Source: Tamarix chinensis | Taxonomy: Eukaryota; Streptophyta; Magnoliopsida; Caryophyllales; Tamaricaceae | Direction: 5' to 3' | Length of the DNA: 64,000 nucleotides | NCBI GenBank assembly: GCA_030549775.1 | Contig: CM060174.1 | Span: 19,071,693-19,135,692, forward strand | In this document: piece after piece, positions 25,441 through 36,964 of the stretch | Layout of the letters: every line of letters begins with the position of its first letter | How positions within the stretch are numbered: position 1 is the stretch's first letter | Notes under the pieces: generated by a model | Seen by the model: only the letters and a program-made list of their open reading frames with translations | What the model was told of the DNA's origin: nothing | The model's database searches: none | Position numbers and translations under genes: made by a program

Positions 25441-26464
25441 GGAAATATAATATAAAGACTGAAATTGCTCTAGTTCAGTAATAATAATATAAGAGGTAGG
25501 AAAACCATCCTTTGGATTTTTGATTTAGAAGTCATACTACAAAGATGAAAGAATAAGAACTGGGGGCTGGTATTTCAAATTAAAAGAAGAAGTGATTGAG
25601 TAGTTCTTCAAAAATTTTGAGGAGGAATTTGAAAAGGACAGAGTTTATATGTTTAAAATTGATGCACTCTTCAAGAGAGTAGGATATTTTCCAAGATGAG
25701 GAAGAGAGGCAATGTTTGGTGTGGTGGTGAAAAATATTCCACAACCCCTATAACTGTTTGGATGTTTGAATAAGCATATATCACCACTTACGTTAACACT
25801 AAGAGGATTTTGAAAAATTGAAGAAGTTATTGGAGTTAATGGTGCATATGATGTAGTAGGAAACAATTTAGGTTGAAGATTACGACGTTTAATTTTTGCA
25901 TACAGTGTAGTTGTGACAGGAAATGACGCATAAGAGAGGAAATGAAATAACAAATAAGGGTGTACCTAGAATGTCTTAGAGAAATTCCATAAATTGAAGA
26001 GTTGGAGTCCATTATATACCAGGTCACAAGCAATCATTACCTATGTATTTTTTTTTGGGAACAATAAAGGGTCGATGATTGGACGTTATATAATGAGACA
26101 GTAGCTAAAATATTATTATAAAATAAGTAACCCCGATTCTTTTGAAATAGTTAGATCATATTTTATTGAACTTATAAACCTAGACAAACATTAGAAGAAT
26201 TGTTTACCTAGAATTCAAATTTACCTGGTACACAAAATTGAAAGTCATGCAACAATTGTTATTCTATGATTGTTGCTAATATTTTACTTCTCGCTTTTCT
26301 CTACCAAACAACATTGCTTAACTGAAGCACAACTCACTCCTTTATAACAAAACATTGAATGTCGATGACCAAGTAAACTCTTGCCATCCATAACATATAC
26401 CATCCCTTGCCAAATCTCTAGGATCAACACTACTGCATTGATAACATATGCAATTCTTCTAATA
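25441..26464. other. Gene-free interval
   Basis: Frames at 25645-26033 on the minus strand overlap each other and show no recognisable domain. They are probably transposon tail. The rest is AT-rich. Confidence 0.45.
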
Positions 26465-26640
26465 GATTAATACCCTCTCGATAATGTCTATAACTCTCTC
26501 TGGCCATGTTTGTGATTCTCCCCGACAATGTTTATATCCCCCCTGACCGTGTTTGTAATTCTCCCAACCATATTTGTAATTCTCTCCAATCATGTTTGTA
26601 AATTCCCCAACAGTGTACATACCTTTTGTAGACCAACTAG
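26465..26640. repeat. Minisatellite of about 21-bp units, about 6-7 copies
   Basis: Units resemble CCATGTTTGTAATTCTCCC. Because the period is a multiple of three, the minus strand encodes an imperfect heptapeptide repeat (ENYKYGW, ENYKHGQ, GGYKHCR). No gene context supports expression. Confidence 0.8.
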
Positions 26641-28205
26641 GGAAGAGATAGATGTAGGTAAGGTTGATCACAAAGAGTTGACAAGGTAAGGGTGATCATA
26701 GGGAGTCAGCATATGGAGGGAGATTAAGTTTTTGAAGCATGCCAATGGATATTTTGAGGTTGAGACAAATATTTCTTCACCGATCCCCGAAGGCTAATGA
26801 AGGAGGATGATTTAATTTTGAAGAAAGTGATGATATGAGTATTTTTTTTAAATTGATCTTAGGAAGACAGAGTATTTTTAGGCTAATCCTTGAAAGCTAA
26901 CAAACGATGGTGATTTAATTTTTGAAGGAAATGATGATATTTGTATTTTTTAAGCCAGACTTTTCTACCCATCAGTCAATCCAAACTAAAGCCTTCAACA
27001 TCTTTAGTTGTTTGTCAGCTTTGATCCATGTCCGATCAGCTCCACAGGTTACCTCACTCTGAGTATAACCTGATTATTGGCCAACCAACTAGAGTGATGG
27101 ATAAGGGCTCCTCTGGCCCATGTTCACCCCTCCCTTCTCCTTCATCCTTTGCCTACTCCCTCTGTATCTCACCTTTATAAATAAAAGGCATCATTTGCCA
27201 TTTAAGACATTTATCATTTGATTATTGCACCAACTTTTATCTCTGTTTACTCTTTATATCCTTCCTCCAAAATTTCCAATCGTAAAACCTTCGAGTTCAC
27301 ATTTTAATCACAACATTATGGAAAAACGATCTATATCTAAGCCAAATGTTCAATTAAGCATCCACGATGAGTGGAGTACCCAACTAAAAACAACTACAAG
27401 ATTTACACGTTGAATAAGAATAGTGGCCATGCAAGATGCTTCAATTTTAAAAACCTCTCTTCAATGCTTTAGCTTCCCAATGCTCATCTCACAATCCAAC
27501 AATACTTTGGTACTACTACACCTGAAATCTCCTTTCCTTTCACTCCATTTCTCCCATAGGTGAGGTTTGTTATTTTACTTCCTCATGAAGAATAAAGCAT
27601 TGAACTTTTGAAAATCAGATCGAATCAGAAAAATCAAGTGAGGAAAGCAGAGACTTATTCAGTTGATAGCAGTAGAAGTATTCAAACAAAACAGCAAAAC
27701 AATGAGGCAGCAGGTAACATGTCAATAGCTTGAATAATTTTCTCTTGAAATAGGAAGGAACATTCTGCCAAAGGTATCCTGGTTCTAAGTTCTAACAAAC
27801 TTTCCTAAAGCAGCCTGCAAATCCTTCTCAGCATCAGATCATATAGATGCAGAGCCAGTTCCTGAATCTCTTACCAATGCAAGACTCCTTTATAAATCCA
27901 AATTACACACCGCAGTAAATATTAGCAAAGCTCCACTTCTTTTTACTGTAACAGCCAAAAGTTTTATGCACCTTCCAATTCCAGTAAAGGTCCTAGCTTA
28001 ATAAGATATTGCAGCTTCGCCAAGAATAATCATGGAATTGCATTACTTGACATCACTTTCATACAACAAATATTTCAACTAATGAAATGATGGAACGAAA
28101 TCAGAACTTGCTCGTTATCACCGTAGTTGTCTAAGAAAAAGCATCTGACATTGCTGAATAAGAATTTACAATGTAGACAAAGATATTAAAATATAAGGTA
28201 TAAAA
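26641..28205. other. Gene-free interval; right part is the 3' flank of ATPD
   Basis: 26641-27600 shows no homology. The frame at 27225-27413 is unsupported. From about 27650 the base composition changes to ordinary genic flank, and 28205 downward should hold the ATPD 3' UTR. No single polyadenylation signal stands out. Confidence 0.5.
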
Positions 28206-28952
28206 TCATACAGCAAGTTGAATATCACCCAAATCAATCTGAGCAGCAATCTCCTGAAGCTGTTTCTTAACACTCATGTCGATCAATTTCGATCCACTAC
28301 CTCCATACCTAATAGTGAATCCAGCAACAAGCGAAGGATCGATTTCCGTCTTAATCCTTACATTCTTTGCTCCCGTCAGCTTCTGCACCTGCTTTGCAAT
28401 CTGCGCCAAATGTTGGCCCTCCAAGTTCACCACCGACGTCACAAGCGCCATCTCCGTCTCCGTCATCTTGTTATATACCACCTCAAACTCCTTCACAATA
28501 TCCTTAACCAAGTCAATCCGCTTCATATCAACCAAAATGTTCAAGAAATTCGCTGTGTGAGGTTGAAGAGAGGAGCCCTTCACAATCTCATCAAGCACAG
28601 AACGTTTCTTCTCAATACTAATAACCGGACTGGAGAAAAACTCAGATACGCTTTTATCGGCGAACAACTTCTCTAACGTCTCGATATCGGCACTGGTTGC
28701 CTCTAGTGTTCCATTGGACTTGGCTACCTCAGCGATCGCTGCAGCGTAGCTTCCGGCAGCGGAATCTGCCATTCTAGCACCCATGGCGCCGCCACCACGG
28801 CCTGGCTTGGCGGTTAGGGTAGGGAATTTGAGAGGATTGAATGAAGAGGAGAAGGATATAGTTAGTGGCCTTGAAGAGATAATCTTCGTCGGAGGTGGAG
28901 CTGGCGTTGATCGTGACTGGATTGCGATCGGAGATTTCTGCAAAGCTGCCAT
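28206..28952 (-). CDS. ATPD: Chloroplast ATP synthase delta subunit, nuclear-encoded
   Basis: Single-exon gene for a 248-residue protein of the F-type ATPase OSCP/delta family. In chloroplasts this subunit sits on top of CF1 and links it to the peripheral stalk. Residues 1 to about 60 are Ser/Thr/Pro-rich and basic with few acidic residues, as in plastid transit peptides (MAALQKSPIAI...). The mature part begins near DSAAGSYAAAIAEVAKSNGT, the conserved N-terminal helix. The C-terminal domain has AQIAKQVQKLTGAKNVRIKT and DPSLVAGFTIRYGGSGSKLI, the family signature. Length is normal for the plant protein. The start is the ATG at 28950-28952. The frame stays open upstream to 29057 but has no further ATG. 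The stop is TGA at 28206-28208. No introns. It diverges from the PPR gene at 29401. Confidence 0.97.
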   Translation of the reverse strand: MAALQKSPIAIQSRSTPAPPPTKIISSRPLTISFSSSFNPLKFPTLTAKPGRGGGAMGARMADSAAGSYAAAIAEVAKSNGTLEATSADIETLEKLFADKSVSEFFSSPVISIEKKRSVLDEIVKGSSLQPHTANFLNILVDMKRIDLVKDIVKEFEVVYNKMTETEMALVTSVVNLEGQHLAQIAKQVQKLTGAKNVRIKTEIDPSLVAGFTIRYGGSGSKLIDMSVKKQLQEIAAQIDLGDIQLAV

Positions 28953-29400
28953 TACTTCCGGGCGAGGTGAAGGAAGCGATTCAGTACACGAAAAGAGAGG
29001 TAGAGCGAGCCGGGATGGACTGGTGTGCGAGGTTTCGGGAGCATGCTCGTCTTCCAATGAGCATTTTATAAGATGATGAGGAATGAGCGGTTAGATTTGG
29101 GGTTGTCCATGATCCGACGGCGAACAAGAGATTTGCAATCTATTACTCAGAGTTAGCATAGCCACTGATTTTCTCACGTGATCGCCGCGTTTCTAAGGGA
29201 AAGATCCTGAAGCGTAGAGTTGAGCTATTTATCCACTGCCCCCAGGGCTAAGAAATCAATATTTATGACCTCAAGTTCCGAAATCAAAGGGCGCCCATGA
29301 TAACGGATTCTCAATCCTGCATGCAGTAACATAAACAAAACCTTCTTCTAATTATATATTGCCGCGAAAAAATTTCAATTTCCAACGGTCAATTTTCTCG
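28953..29400. promoter_or_regulatory. Shared divergent promoter region of ATPD and the PPR gene
   Basis: 448 bp separate the two start codons. Visible elements are a TATA-like TTATAAAA on the minus strand (29064-29071, about 110 bp from the ATPD ATG), a CCAAT at 29053-29057, a G-box CACGTG at 29175-29180, a GGGCGCCC palindrome at about 29290, a GATAA I-box-like word at 29298-29303, and ATTATATATT at 29351-29360, close to the PPR start. G-box and I-box elements are known in light-regulated photosynthesis genes. That they act here is inference. Confidence 0.6.
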
Positions 29401-31284
29401 ATGCTATCTGTCTCCCCATCCTTAATCAATCCGCCGCTCCATCATTCTTCTCACATTCACAATCCTCTTCTCCTCTCGATTTCACTGCCATTACAATCAC
29501 CGAGACCAACGCACGCTTTTAAGCCCCCAAACTTCGTTCACAGAATTTCCTGCGATTCTCGCAGCTGTAACTGCGACAGCTCGTACAATTCGAAAAGTGT
29601 GTCAAGTTTTGCTGAATTTTCGACATTTCCGGAAACATCAGATGCTGACTGCTCTGGGTCTGGGGCAATAGACCAGTGGGTTAATCCTATTCTGCTTGCG
29701 GATTTGCTTCAGTCACGTCGCAGATTGAAGGATATACGGGTGATACATGCACTAGTTGTTAAACGCGTTTGGTGTTCTGTTGTTTTTCTCAACAATAATT
29801 TGATAAACTCTTACTTAAATTTCGGGAAATTGATAGAGGCACGCAAGGTGTTCGATGAAATGTGTGAGAGAAGTGTTGTTTCCTGGACTGCTATGCTTAA
29901 TGGGTACTTAAAACATGGAGTAGATGACGAAGCTCTATCGTTTCTGGAAGAGTTGTTAAAGGATGGAATGATACCAAATGAGAAGACTTTTGTTTGTATG
30001 TTGAATCTTTGTAGCAAATGTTTGGATCATGAGCTGGGGAAACAGGTTCACGCTTGGCTCGTCAAAGGCGGGTTCCAGAACGGTAACTTGATTGTAGATA
30101 CAGCTATCATTTACTTGTACTTGCAGTTTGGTGACTTTTCGGGGGCCTTTAAGGTTTTTGATAAGATGCAGGAGCGGGATGTAGTTTGTTGGACGACGAT
30201 GATCACCGCCTGCTCACAGCAGGGTTTAGGGAAGCAGGCTTTCTCGATGCTGAAAGATATGCTGATAGCTGGATTATTTCCTAATGAGCATACGGTCTGT
30301 AGTGTTTTGAAGGCGTGTGGCGAAGAGAAGGAGTTGATGTTTGGGAGACAGCTGCAGGGCATTGTGGTTAAGAAGTTGATCAGGAATGATGTTTTCATAG
30401 GCACCTCTTTAGTGGGTATGTATGGGAGGTGTGGAGAAGTTAGGGATGCCAGGAAAGTATTTGATAAAATGAGAAGGCGAAACATGGTCACTTGGACTTC
30501 AATGATTTCTGCATACGCCAGATGTGGACAAGGGTATGAGGCCATAAATCTTTTCCGGGTCATGAAGAGGAGGAAAGTGGTGGCAAATACTGTAACAATT
30601 CTGAGCATCCTTAGAGCATGCGGTTCTATTGGATCTCTGTGTACAGGGAAAGAAGTTCACGCGCAGATAGTCAAAAATTCCATACAAAACAACATTTATA
30701 TAGCGAGTACTCTCGTTTGGTTATACTGCAAATGCGGGGAATATGCCGTTGCATCCAAAATCCTCCAACGGATGCCTCTGAGGGACGTCGTGTCATGGAC
30801 TGCTATAATATCAGGGTGCGCCCGGGTAGGCTTTGAGTTTGAGGCGCTTGAATTCTTGAAAGAAATGTTGGGCGAAGGTGTAGAACCAAATCCTTTCACC
30901 TACTCATCCGTCCTGAAAGCTTGTGCCGAACTAGAGGATATTGAACAGGGTAAATCGATACATTCCTCAGTGAACAAGACGCCTGCATTTTCAAACGTTT
31001 TTGTGGGGAGTGCGCTGATAAATATGTACGCAAAGTGTGGATATATTTCCCAGGCGTTCCAGGTCTTTGATGGGATGCCAGAGAGGAACTTGGTTTCTTG
31101 GAGAGCTATGATTGTAGGTTATGCAAGAAATGGGCATTGTCACGAGGCTTTACAGCTTATGTACCGTATGCAAGCAGAAGGTTTTGAAGTGGATGATTAT
31201 GTCCTCGCAACAGTACTTACTGCATGTGGAGATATTGAATGGAATCCTGTGCCTTCAACGAAGCACTGTTTGCAGCCGAGTTAA
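29401..31284 (+). CDS. PDM1: PLS-class pentatricopeptide repeat protein, PDM1/SEL1 (At4g18520) type
   Basis: Intronless, 627 residues. The N-terminus (about 1-60) is Ser/Pro/His-rich and basic, like a plastid transit peptide. From about residue 126 to 600 there is a run of P, L and S repeats, with repeated signatures ARKVFDEM, VVSWTAMLNGY, DVVCWTTMITACSQQG, NMVTWTSMISAYARCG, DVVSWTAIISGCARVG and NLVSWRAMIVGYARNG. The protein ends in TACGDIEWNPVPSTKHCLQP, with no E or DYW domain. This agrees with the Arabidopsis protein, as do the motifs STLVWLYCKCGEY and KTPAFSNVF. That protein (PIGMENT-DEFICIENT MUTANT 1/SEEDLING LETHAL 1) acts in plastid RNA processing and accD editing. The start is the first ATG at 29401; the open frame reaches 29359 but without ATG. 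Orthology is by recognition, not by search. Confidence 0.88.
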   Translation: MLSVSPSLINPPLHHSSHIHNPLLLSISLPLQSPRPTHAFKPPNFVHRISCDSRSCNCDSSYNSKSVSSFAEFSTFPETSDADCSGSGAIDQWVNPILLADLLQSRRRLKDIRVIHALVVKRVWCSVVFLNNNLINSYLNFGKLIEARKVFDEMCERSVVSWTAMLNGYLKHGVDDEALSFLEELLKDGMIPNEKTFVCMLNLCSKCLDHELGKQVHAWLVKGGFQNGNLIVDTAIIYLYLQFGDFSGAFKVFDKMQERDVVCWTTMITACSQQGLGKQAFSMLKDMLIAGLFPNEHTVCSVLKACGEEKELMFGRQLQGIVVKKLIRNDVFIGTSLVGMYGRCGEVRDARKVFDKMRRRNMVTWTSMISAYARCGQGYEAINLFRVMKRRKVVANTVTILSILRACGSIGSLCTGKEVHAQIVKNSIQNNIYIASTLVWLYCKCGEYAVASKILQRMPLRDVVSWTAIISGCARVGFEFEALEFLKEMLGEGVEPNPFTYSSVLKACAELEDIEQGKSIHSSVNKTPAFSNVFVGSALINMYAKCGYISQAFQVFDGMPERNLVSWRAMIVGYARNGHCHEALQLMYRMQAEGFEVDDYVLATVLTACGDIEWNPVPSTKHCLQPS

Positions 31285-31832
31285 CGACGAAAATTTCCTA
31301 TCCGCACAGAAAGCACAGGTTATGGTTATTTATTTGGCTCGGTTTGGTCCAAGAGAAGCAATGAGCTCGTCGAGCGCGTATGCATGATTGTTCCTGGAGA
31401 TAAACGTCTACGTCTTAGGAAATTTGACGCTAGTGATATTTCTGTCACCGTAACCTCTGTACTCCGAAGCAAAATGAGAACACCAAGGGCAATCTTGAAA
31501 CGAAAGGAAGGGAAATGTAGTGATCTTGAAAGAGTTTTCAGGCTCTCAAAGAAATTTCTCTGAAGGTAACATGAAGTTAGAAAATTTACCAGATCCCCAC
31601 CCCCTCCCTGCTCCCCTCCGTATTTAATCTGGAAACAATCAGCTCGGAGCATATTTTCCTGCAATTTCTCAATAACGTTTGAAGCATCCTACAAGAAAGG
31701 GGGAAAAAATGCAAAAGAAAACTCACGTTATCCGAAACGCGAGCACCGAACTAATGATTGGCAGACTAGCCCGGAGTCTCTGCTGGGACTGATCACTAAC
31801 TAAACTGTATCTTGTCCCTCAGGTTCCCCTCT
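31285..31832. other. Convergent intergenic region between the PPR and MORC genes
   Basis: 548 bp holding both 3' UTRs. Reading frames here (for example minus 31326-31664) lack homology. No repeat was seen. Confidence 0.6.
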
Positions 31833-34800
31833 CTAGCAATCCCTCTCCCGCATCTCCTTCCTTAACGTCTGAATTAAAAGTAATTGAGACTCTAACGTCT
31901 TCCTCATCTTTTCTTCTTCGATATCTCGACGTTCTCTTTCCTCTGTGAATATTTCCATCAAAGCTTCTTGCTCCTTATCCATTTCAGCCATCTGATTGTC
32001 CGGCGCAACCACATTCCAGCAATCGGTATACGACATAATCTCTTTGGAAGCACGCGAAAAGAAAACTGACTGAAGCACCTACCTTGAGTTCAAGTGATTT
32101 TGCTCGTTCCCTTTCAGACTCTAGCTCTCGTACCAAGTCAAACATCCTCGATCCGCCTATTTCCTGTAGCCTGCAATTCATAAATTGAAAGATGCGTAGG
32201 AGCATAGTAAACAGCAGGCTAAGGCTACGTTAAGAATCGACTCTCAGCCACCGACTATATTTTTCCAAAGAGACGGTTACCTTCTCCTTAGCTCAACGTT
32301 CTCTTTTCTCAACTCAAATATACATTCCGCTGAGTATCCGACCACACTTGCTCTCTTATCGTCAATAAAAAGAAAACAAACACATTAACTCAGAGACGGC
32401 CGAAATTAACTCCATCAATATTTTGCAGGGCAGGACATGAAAAAACCTCTTCCTTTTTTTTTATAAAAAAAAAACAAGTTTAATAAATATATTACCGGGA
32501 GAGAGTACAATTAGTCCTTGCAAATATGGAAAAACTCCGGACCACCAAAACTATTCTCTCTTTCCGGAAGTAAGACAACTAATTAATGTGTTTTGCCTAG
32601 AGGCCGAGCTCTGAACCCAAAGTCTTGACATTGATACGTCTAAATGGACTTGCTTTTAGTTCCCACACCAATGTCGGAAAAGGATTACACTAACTTATAT
32701 TAAACCGATGTGAGCATTCGACGCGATTTAAAAAGATAAAACTACAAATAAGTCTTAGCTCCTTTCCTTCTATGATAGATCAAACCTATTCAAGTTAAAC
32801 TTCGGCGATCTGTTGATTGAAAGCGTACCTTCCCGTAAACGCCCCATGACAATGGTGCGGGATGGCCGGAGATAGTGGCATCCTGGCCAGAAGCCAGAGA
32901 GGACACAATGTCGTATTTCTTGTCATCCTGCCCAGCCTTCAAAAACTTCTTCCATGAACCATGCCCGTTTGAGCAGGGAGGATTCCCTCCTGATAATGTC
33001 CCCTTACTGCTGCTGGTAAGCCCGACATCCACATCGGCGGACTTCCCACTCGGTGTTCCCTTATGGCATGAGGGAACACGTATGCCTCCATTTGAAGGTT
33101 GGGCCTTGCTCGTAGGGGAAACCTTGTTTTTGACGTTCCGTCGTGCGGAGTAACCAACTTTATGGCAGTTGTCGCGCCTACAGGGTAAAATATAATATAG
33201 TCAGTGAACAGGCTCGCGATTGGGAAAAGAAAACGGAGGGAGACGGCATATCTATATATGGACCGACCAATAACCCTTTTGGATCTTGAGCAATTGCGCT
33301 TCGAGCCTTTGAAGGGCTACTGTACGCTCAAAGCCTTGCTTATCATGAGCAGGTTCGACAAAGTTGGCTTCCAACACACCTGATACAGAGTTGTTGAATC
33401 AAGAGTTAATGACGAAAACAGAAGAAGACTGCCTACTTAGCGTTTAACTAGAACTAGCTAGCGTAGTACCTATAACCCCACGACCGTCACTGCCAGCCGC
33501 ATTGCAGACCCTCCAAAACGGCTGATAATAGGGAACATCATCAGCATGAAATAAAACAATCACAGGCTTAATTACTCGGTGGTTGAAGGAAGGAAGGAGG
33601 GGAAATGAGGGACAGCTGGGATAGCAACAACCTTAATTAGCCGGTTTTTGTGGTAAACATTGAATCCTTGTATATCAATATGGTCCTCCGATCCTTTGGC
33701 AAACCCGATGGTGATATCAGCAACCATCTGTGTGAAGGAATAGAAATTAAGGCATCTATGCAGTCATATATATATGTAGAAATTTCTTACAAGAACTTAT
33801 ATATATATATATAACTAGTTGAACCAAGCCTTTACCTCTGAATCAGTGTGCCGAAGCCCAGGAATAGGCTTAGGCTTGTACTGATTTTGCTTGGCAATCA
33901 TCATATCGTTTACCAAATTATGATGATCGACATCTTTCCCTCGCAGTATAATCCGAAACCCTTGAGGAAATCTGAGGTACAGAATAGATGCATAACTCTG
34001 AAACGAAGAAACAATGTTAATTCAAACCCATAAAAGAAATATACTCATATGTATATATACATGCGCATATTGAAGACAAAGTAGTAAAAAGCTGGCTGCA
34101 AGACCACCAACGCAAAGACACAACAACATACCCGCAGGGAGTGATAGTAGGTTAGGAAGTGTCTGCAGTGGGGATATTTTTCTGCCATCTGTATCTTCTT
34201 CTCGTCTCTGACACCTAGGATTTGAATATCCTACACACGTTAAACGATGAAAAGCCGGCGATGTAAATTGACCGGACATGATTGTTAATTACAGAGTATA
34301 AGTATAAAACGGCTCGACAGCGAAGAAGCATACATACATGTTTATCAGTGTCGAAATCAAGTTCAGGGCGCCCTGTATCATCCTCCCATAAATTATATAT
34401 GACAATCCGTGTACCGTGTTCCTCCAGGAAATCGAACTACGGTACAAGAGAAACAAAAGGCAGTATCATAAGAGAAGGTGCATAGGGACTGTTAATGAAT
34501 ACGAAGAAGGGTGGGGAATCAAGCACCATGTCTTCGAATTAACCTAAGGATATGCATGCAGAAGCTTAGGTAGCTCTACCTGTCTGCGGAGCTCTTCCTC
34601 ACTAGAAAATGGGGACCATCGGGCTATTGTCTCGATATTTTTGCACCAATCCTCGGGAGACTTGCGTACGAGCCGTGTCCAACGGTGTGGATCTTTCATC
34701 TCAAAATCAACCATAGGAACTACGATATCCTCTTTGTGCGTACCCCTCAAGAATGTATATGACAGCATCCCGATACTCCGTGTAGGACTAAAAAAAAAAT

Positions 34801-35048
34801 TAATAAATTGGTGAAACAGCTAGTAAGCATTTGGGCGTGGTAGCAGACAACCACGAATCCAAAGCCCAACAAGCCCGGGGAGAAGGAAGAGACGTTACTT
34901 AATTAGCTGTAAATTAGGCAAGAATGAAAGTATGTATGTATGTATAACCTTGAGTTTTCCTTCCTTTTACAGCAAGAAAACACGATCACGTCAGCACCGA
35001 GCCTCATTGTGCTTGTTTTAAATCCATTTCCATCTGCCCATACATGCA

Positions 35049-35107
<59 letters not shown>

Positions 35108-36964
35108 GTATGTACGTACGTACGTACGTATTCAGCAGGCGAATGTACTTCAGCAACATCATGATAAACGTACACAATGTACATAGGTAGCTAGCTAGCT
35201 AGCTAGCTCAGATTGTTAAAGAATCGGACGTCAAAATAACATGCATAATTTAGGATAACCAGCCTGCCTGCCTACTTACATTGACCAATAGTATTTGCAA
35301 GTTTTCTCTTTGTGGAGTAGCCGAGGGACACGCAGGACCGCATCTTTTCTGGAGTCATTCCGCCACCATTATCTAGAACGCCACCAACACACATTATAAT
35401 AAATGAATCATCAGATTGAACAAGAAAAAATAGTACTAGTAAAAATTATTAGTATCAATTTTCTCGGTGTCATATATATATTACTAATATGGAGACCGGG
35501 ATGTCATTCCACCAACCCAGTATAGAATGGAACGGTCCGGCTACGCACAATCGGGAATCGAGATCATGCATGGCTCTTTAGATTCTTATTACCGAGAGCA
35601 GCATGCATGAGAATCTGAGTTTGGCGATCCCATGCACCTACGCACGCACGCATATTTTACCTTGCACCAGCAACATTCGACTCTGGTCTTTCTGATTTAC
35701 CATCGCGTCAACACTCACATAGCTTGCTCCATTGCAAACTTCGTCCAATGCATTGTCGAGTAGCTCCGCCACAGCTGCAAAGAGAGTCGGAAATTCCCTC
35801 AAGTTAACAGAACGGAGGACGCCGAATACTCTACATCATACACAGCAGCAGTAGTATAGGTCCTTACCTCCCAAAGCCCATTTATGACTGGTGGCGTTGG
35901 AATGCAGGAACTTAGGATGGACCCGAAGATGATCCATGCTAACTATTAATATTCCATAACAAGATAATGAAGAGCAAACCAGTTATTAATGACCCATTAA
36001 TGATGTCTAGACTTTTAACTTCATTGAAGAACTCATTAATTTAGAAAAATAAAAAAATATAAAATATATATAATAAATAAATAAATAAAAAAACAGCCGA
36101 TGCTACGGCTACATGATACTCATAACCATACCAACAAGGGAATAAAACAGATCGATCGACTCGTAGAATACGATTCGGAAATCAAAAGATCTTGAGAGAC
36201 GGCGCACTAAACTTCAGTGAACCATAAGCATACACACAAGCTAGACTGGCCAAGAGAAAAGAAGCTAGCAGGCGCCTCGAGATCTCTACATAGAATCAAA
36301 CCACCGAATGAATTCAGTAAAATACTATGTAACAGAAGGTGAACCCAGTACCGTAGTGTGAATCAGAATAATTGATTCCATTAGGTCCTTCGCCTTCGTA
36401 GTCTCCGGCTTTCCAGAACTGCTTATTGCTTTTCACAACCAAAGCCCCAGGGTTTCCCGCCATCGTAACAATTTCGCGGCCACTAACAGACGGGGAACGC
36501 TTCATCTGTACAATCTCAGCGCCGGTAGTAGGCGGAACACTCCTCAGCGGCAGCGGTGAGGAGCATCGGCGATCATCCTCATAAGACAAAGGATCGAGAA
36601 AACCAACCGGTAAAATAACGTCAGTAAATCTATTGGGATTTATTTCGTCATAACTACGGTCATAATTAACCTCGAGTTTAGGTTTCTTGATCGTCGAATC
36701 ATCAACCGTATGGGAGAAACTTTTCGGCCTTTTAGAAGCACGGGAGTTAGCGACGCCGCCGGAAACATCGTCCGTATTGGTGTCATAATTTGAGGAACTA
36801 CTCACAGAACTAATTGCTATAGCCGTCGTCGTTGTTTGCGGACGTGGTTGCAGTGGCGCTGAAGGTCGACTGCGGTGAGTATCGGGAGGAAAGTCTGCCG
36901 TCTCTGGAAGTTCTTCTTTTACGCGGACGCCTGGAACAATCATGTCAGCGAGATAGTGATGCAT
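31833..36964 (-). CDS. MORC1: MORC-family GHKL ATPase, MORC1/CRT1 type, 16 exons
   Basis: Exons, in order on the minus strand: 36352-36964, 35868-35942, 35661-35774, 35280-35372, 34949-35033, 34580-34787, 34338-34436, 34132-34230, 33836-33997, 33632-33727, 33470-33521, 33268-33379, 32829-33177, 32281-32354, 32083-32170, 31833-31991. All introns are GT-AG and all phases close, giving 825 residues. Residues 1-204 are a variable N-terminus with basic stretches (SKRPKSF, KKPKLE) and CKQFWKAGDYE-like SNKQFWKAGDYE. The ATPase follows: HPKFLHSNATSHKWALG, ELLDNALDE (233-241, catalytic E and N), DNGGGM (268-273), YGNGFKTSTMRLGADV (299 on). The S5-fold region (about 330-603) has EDIVVPMVDF, GTRIVIYNLWEDD, GFNVYHKNRLIKPFWRV and LEANFVEPAHDKQGFER. 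A Ser/Gly-rich linker (about 610-719) and a C-terminal coiled coil (about 730-825, FTEERERRDIEEEKMRK) end it. Plant MORCs act in RNA-directed gene silencing and immunity. Clade assignment is from sequence motifs. Confidence 0.93.
35049..35131. repeat. Intronic microsatellites (AT)n, (TATG)n and (TACG)n
   Basis: About 46 bp of AT, then TATG units to about 35112, then TACG units to 35131. All lie within the intron between exons 4 and 5 of the MORC gene. A (TAGC)n run follows at 35187-35208. Confidence 0.97.

Noticed and set aside
28953..29057. N-terminal extension of ATPD upstream of the ATG at 28952
   Set aside because: The frame is open but has no in-frame ATG. The downstream Met gives a normal transit peptide and length.
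29359..29400. N-terminal extension of the PPR protein
   Set aside because: The codon at 29359 is TTG. The first ATG is at 29401 and begins a good transit-like sequence.
31326..31664. A small minus-strand gene between the PPR and MORC genes
   Set aside because: The frame has no homology and lies in the overlapping 3' flanks. The MORC coding sequence ends in a clear TAG at 31833.
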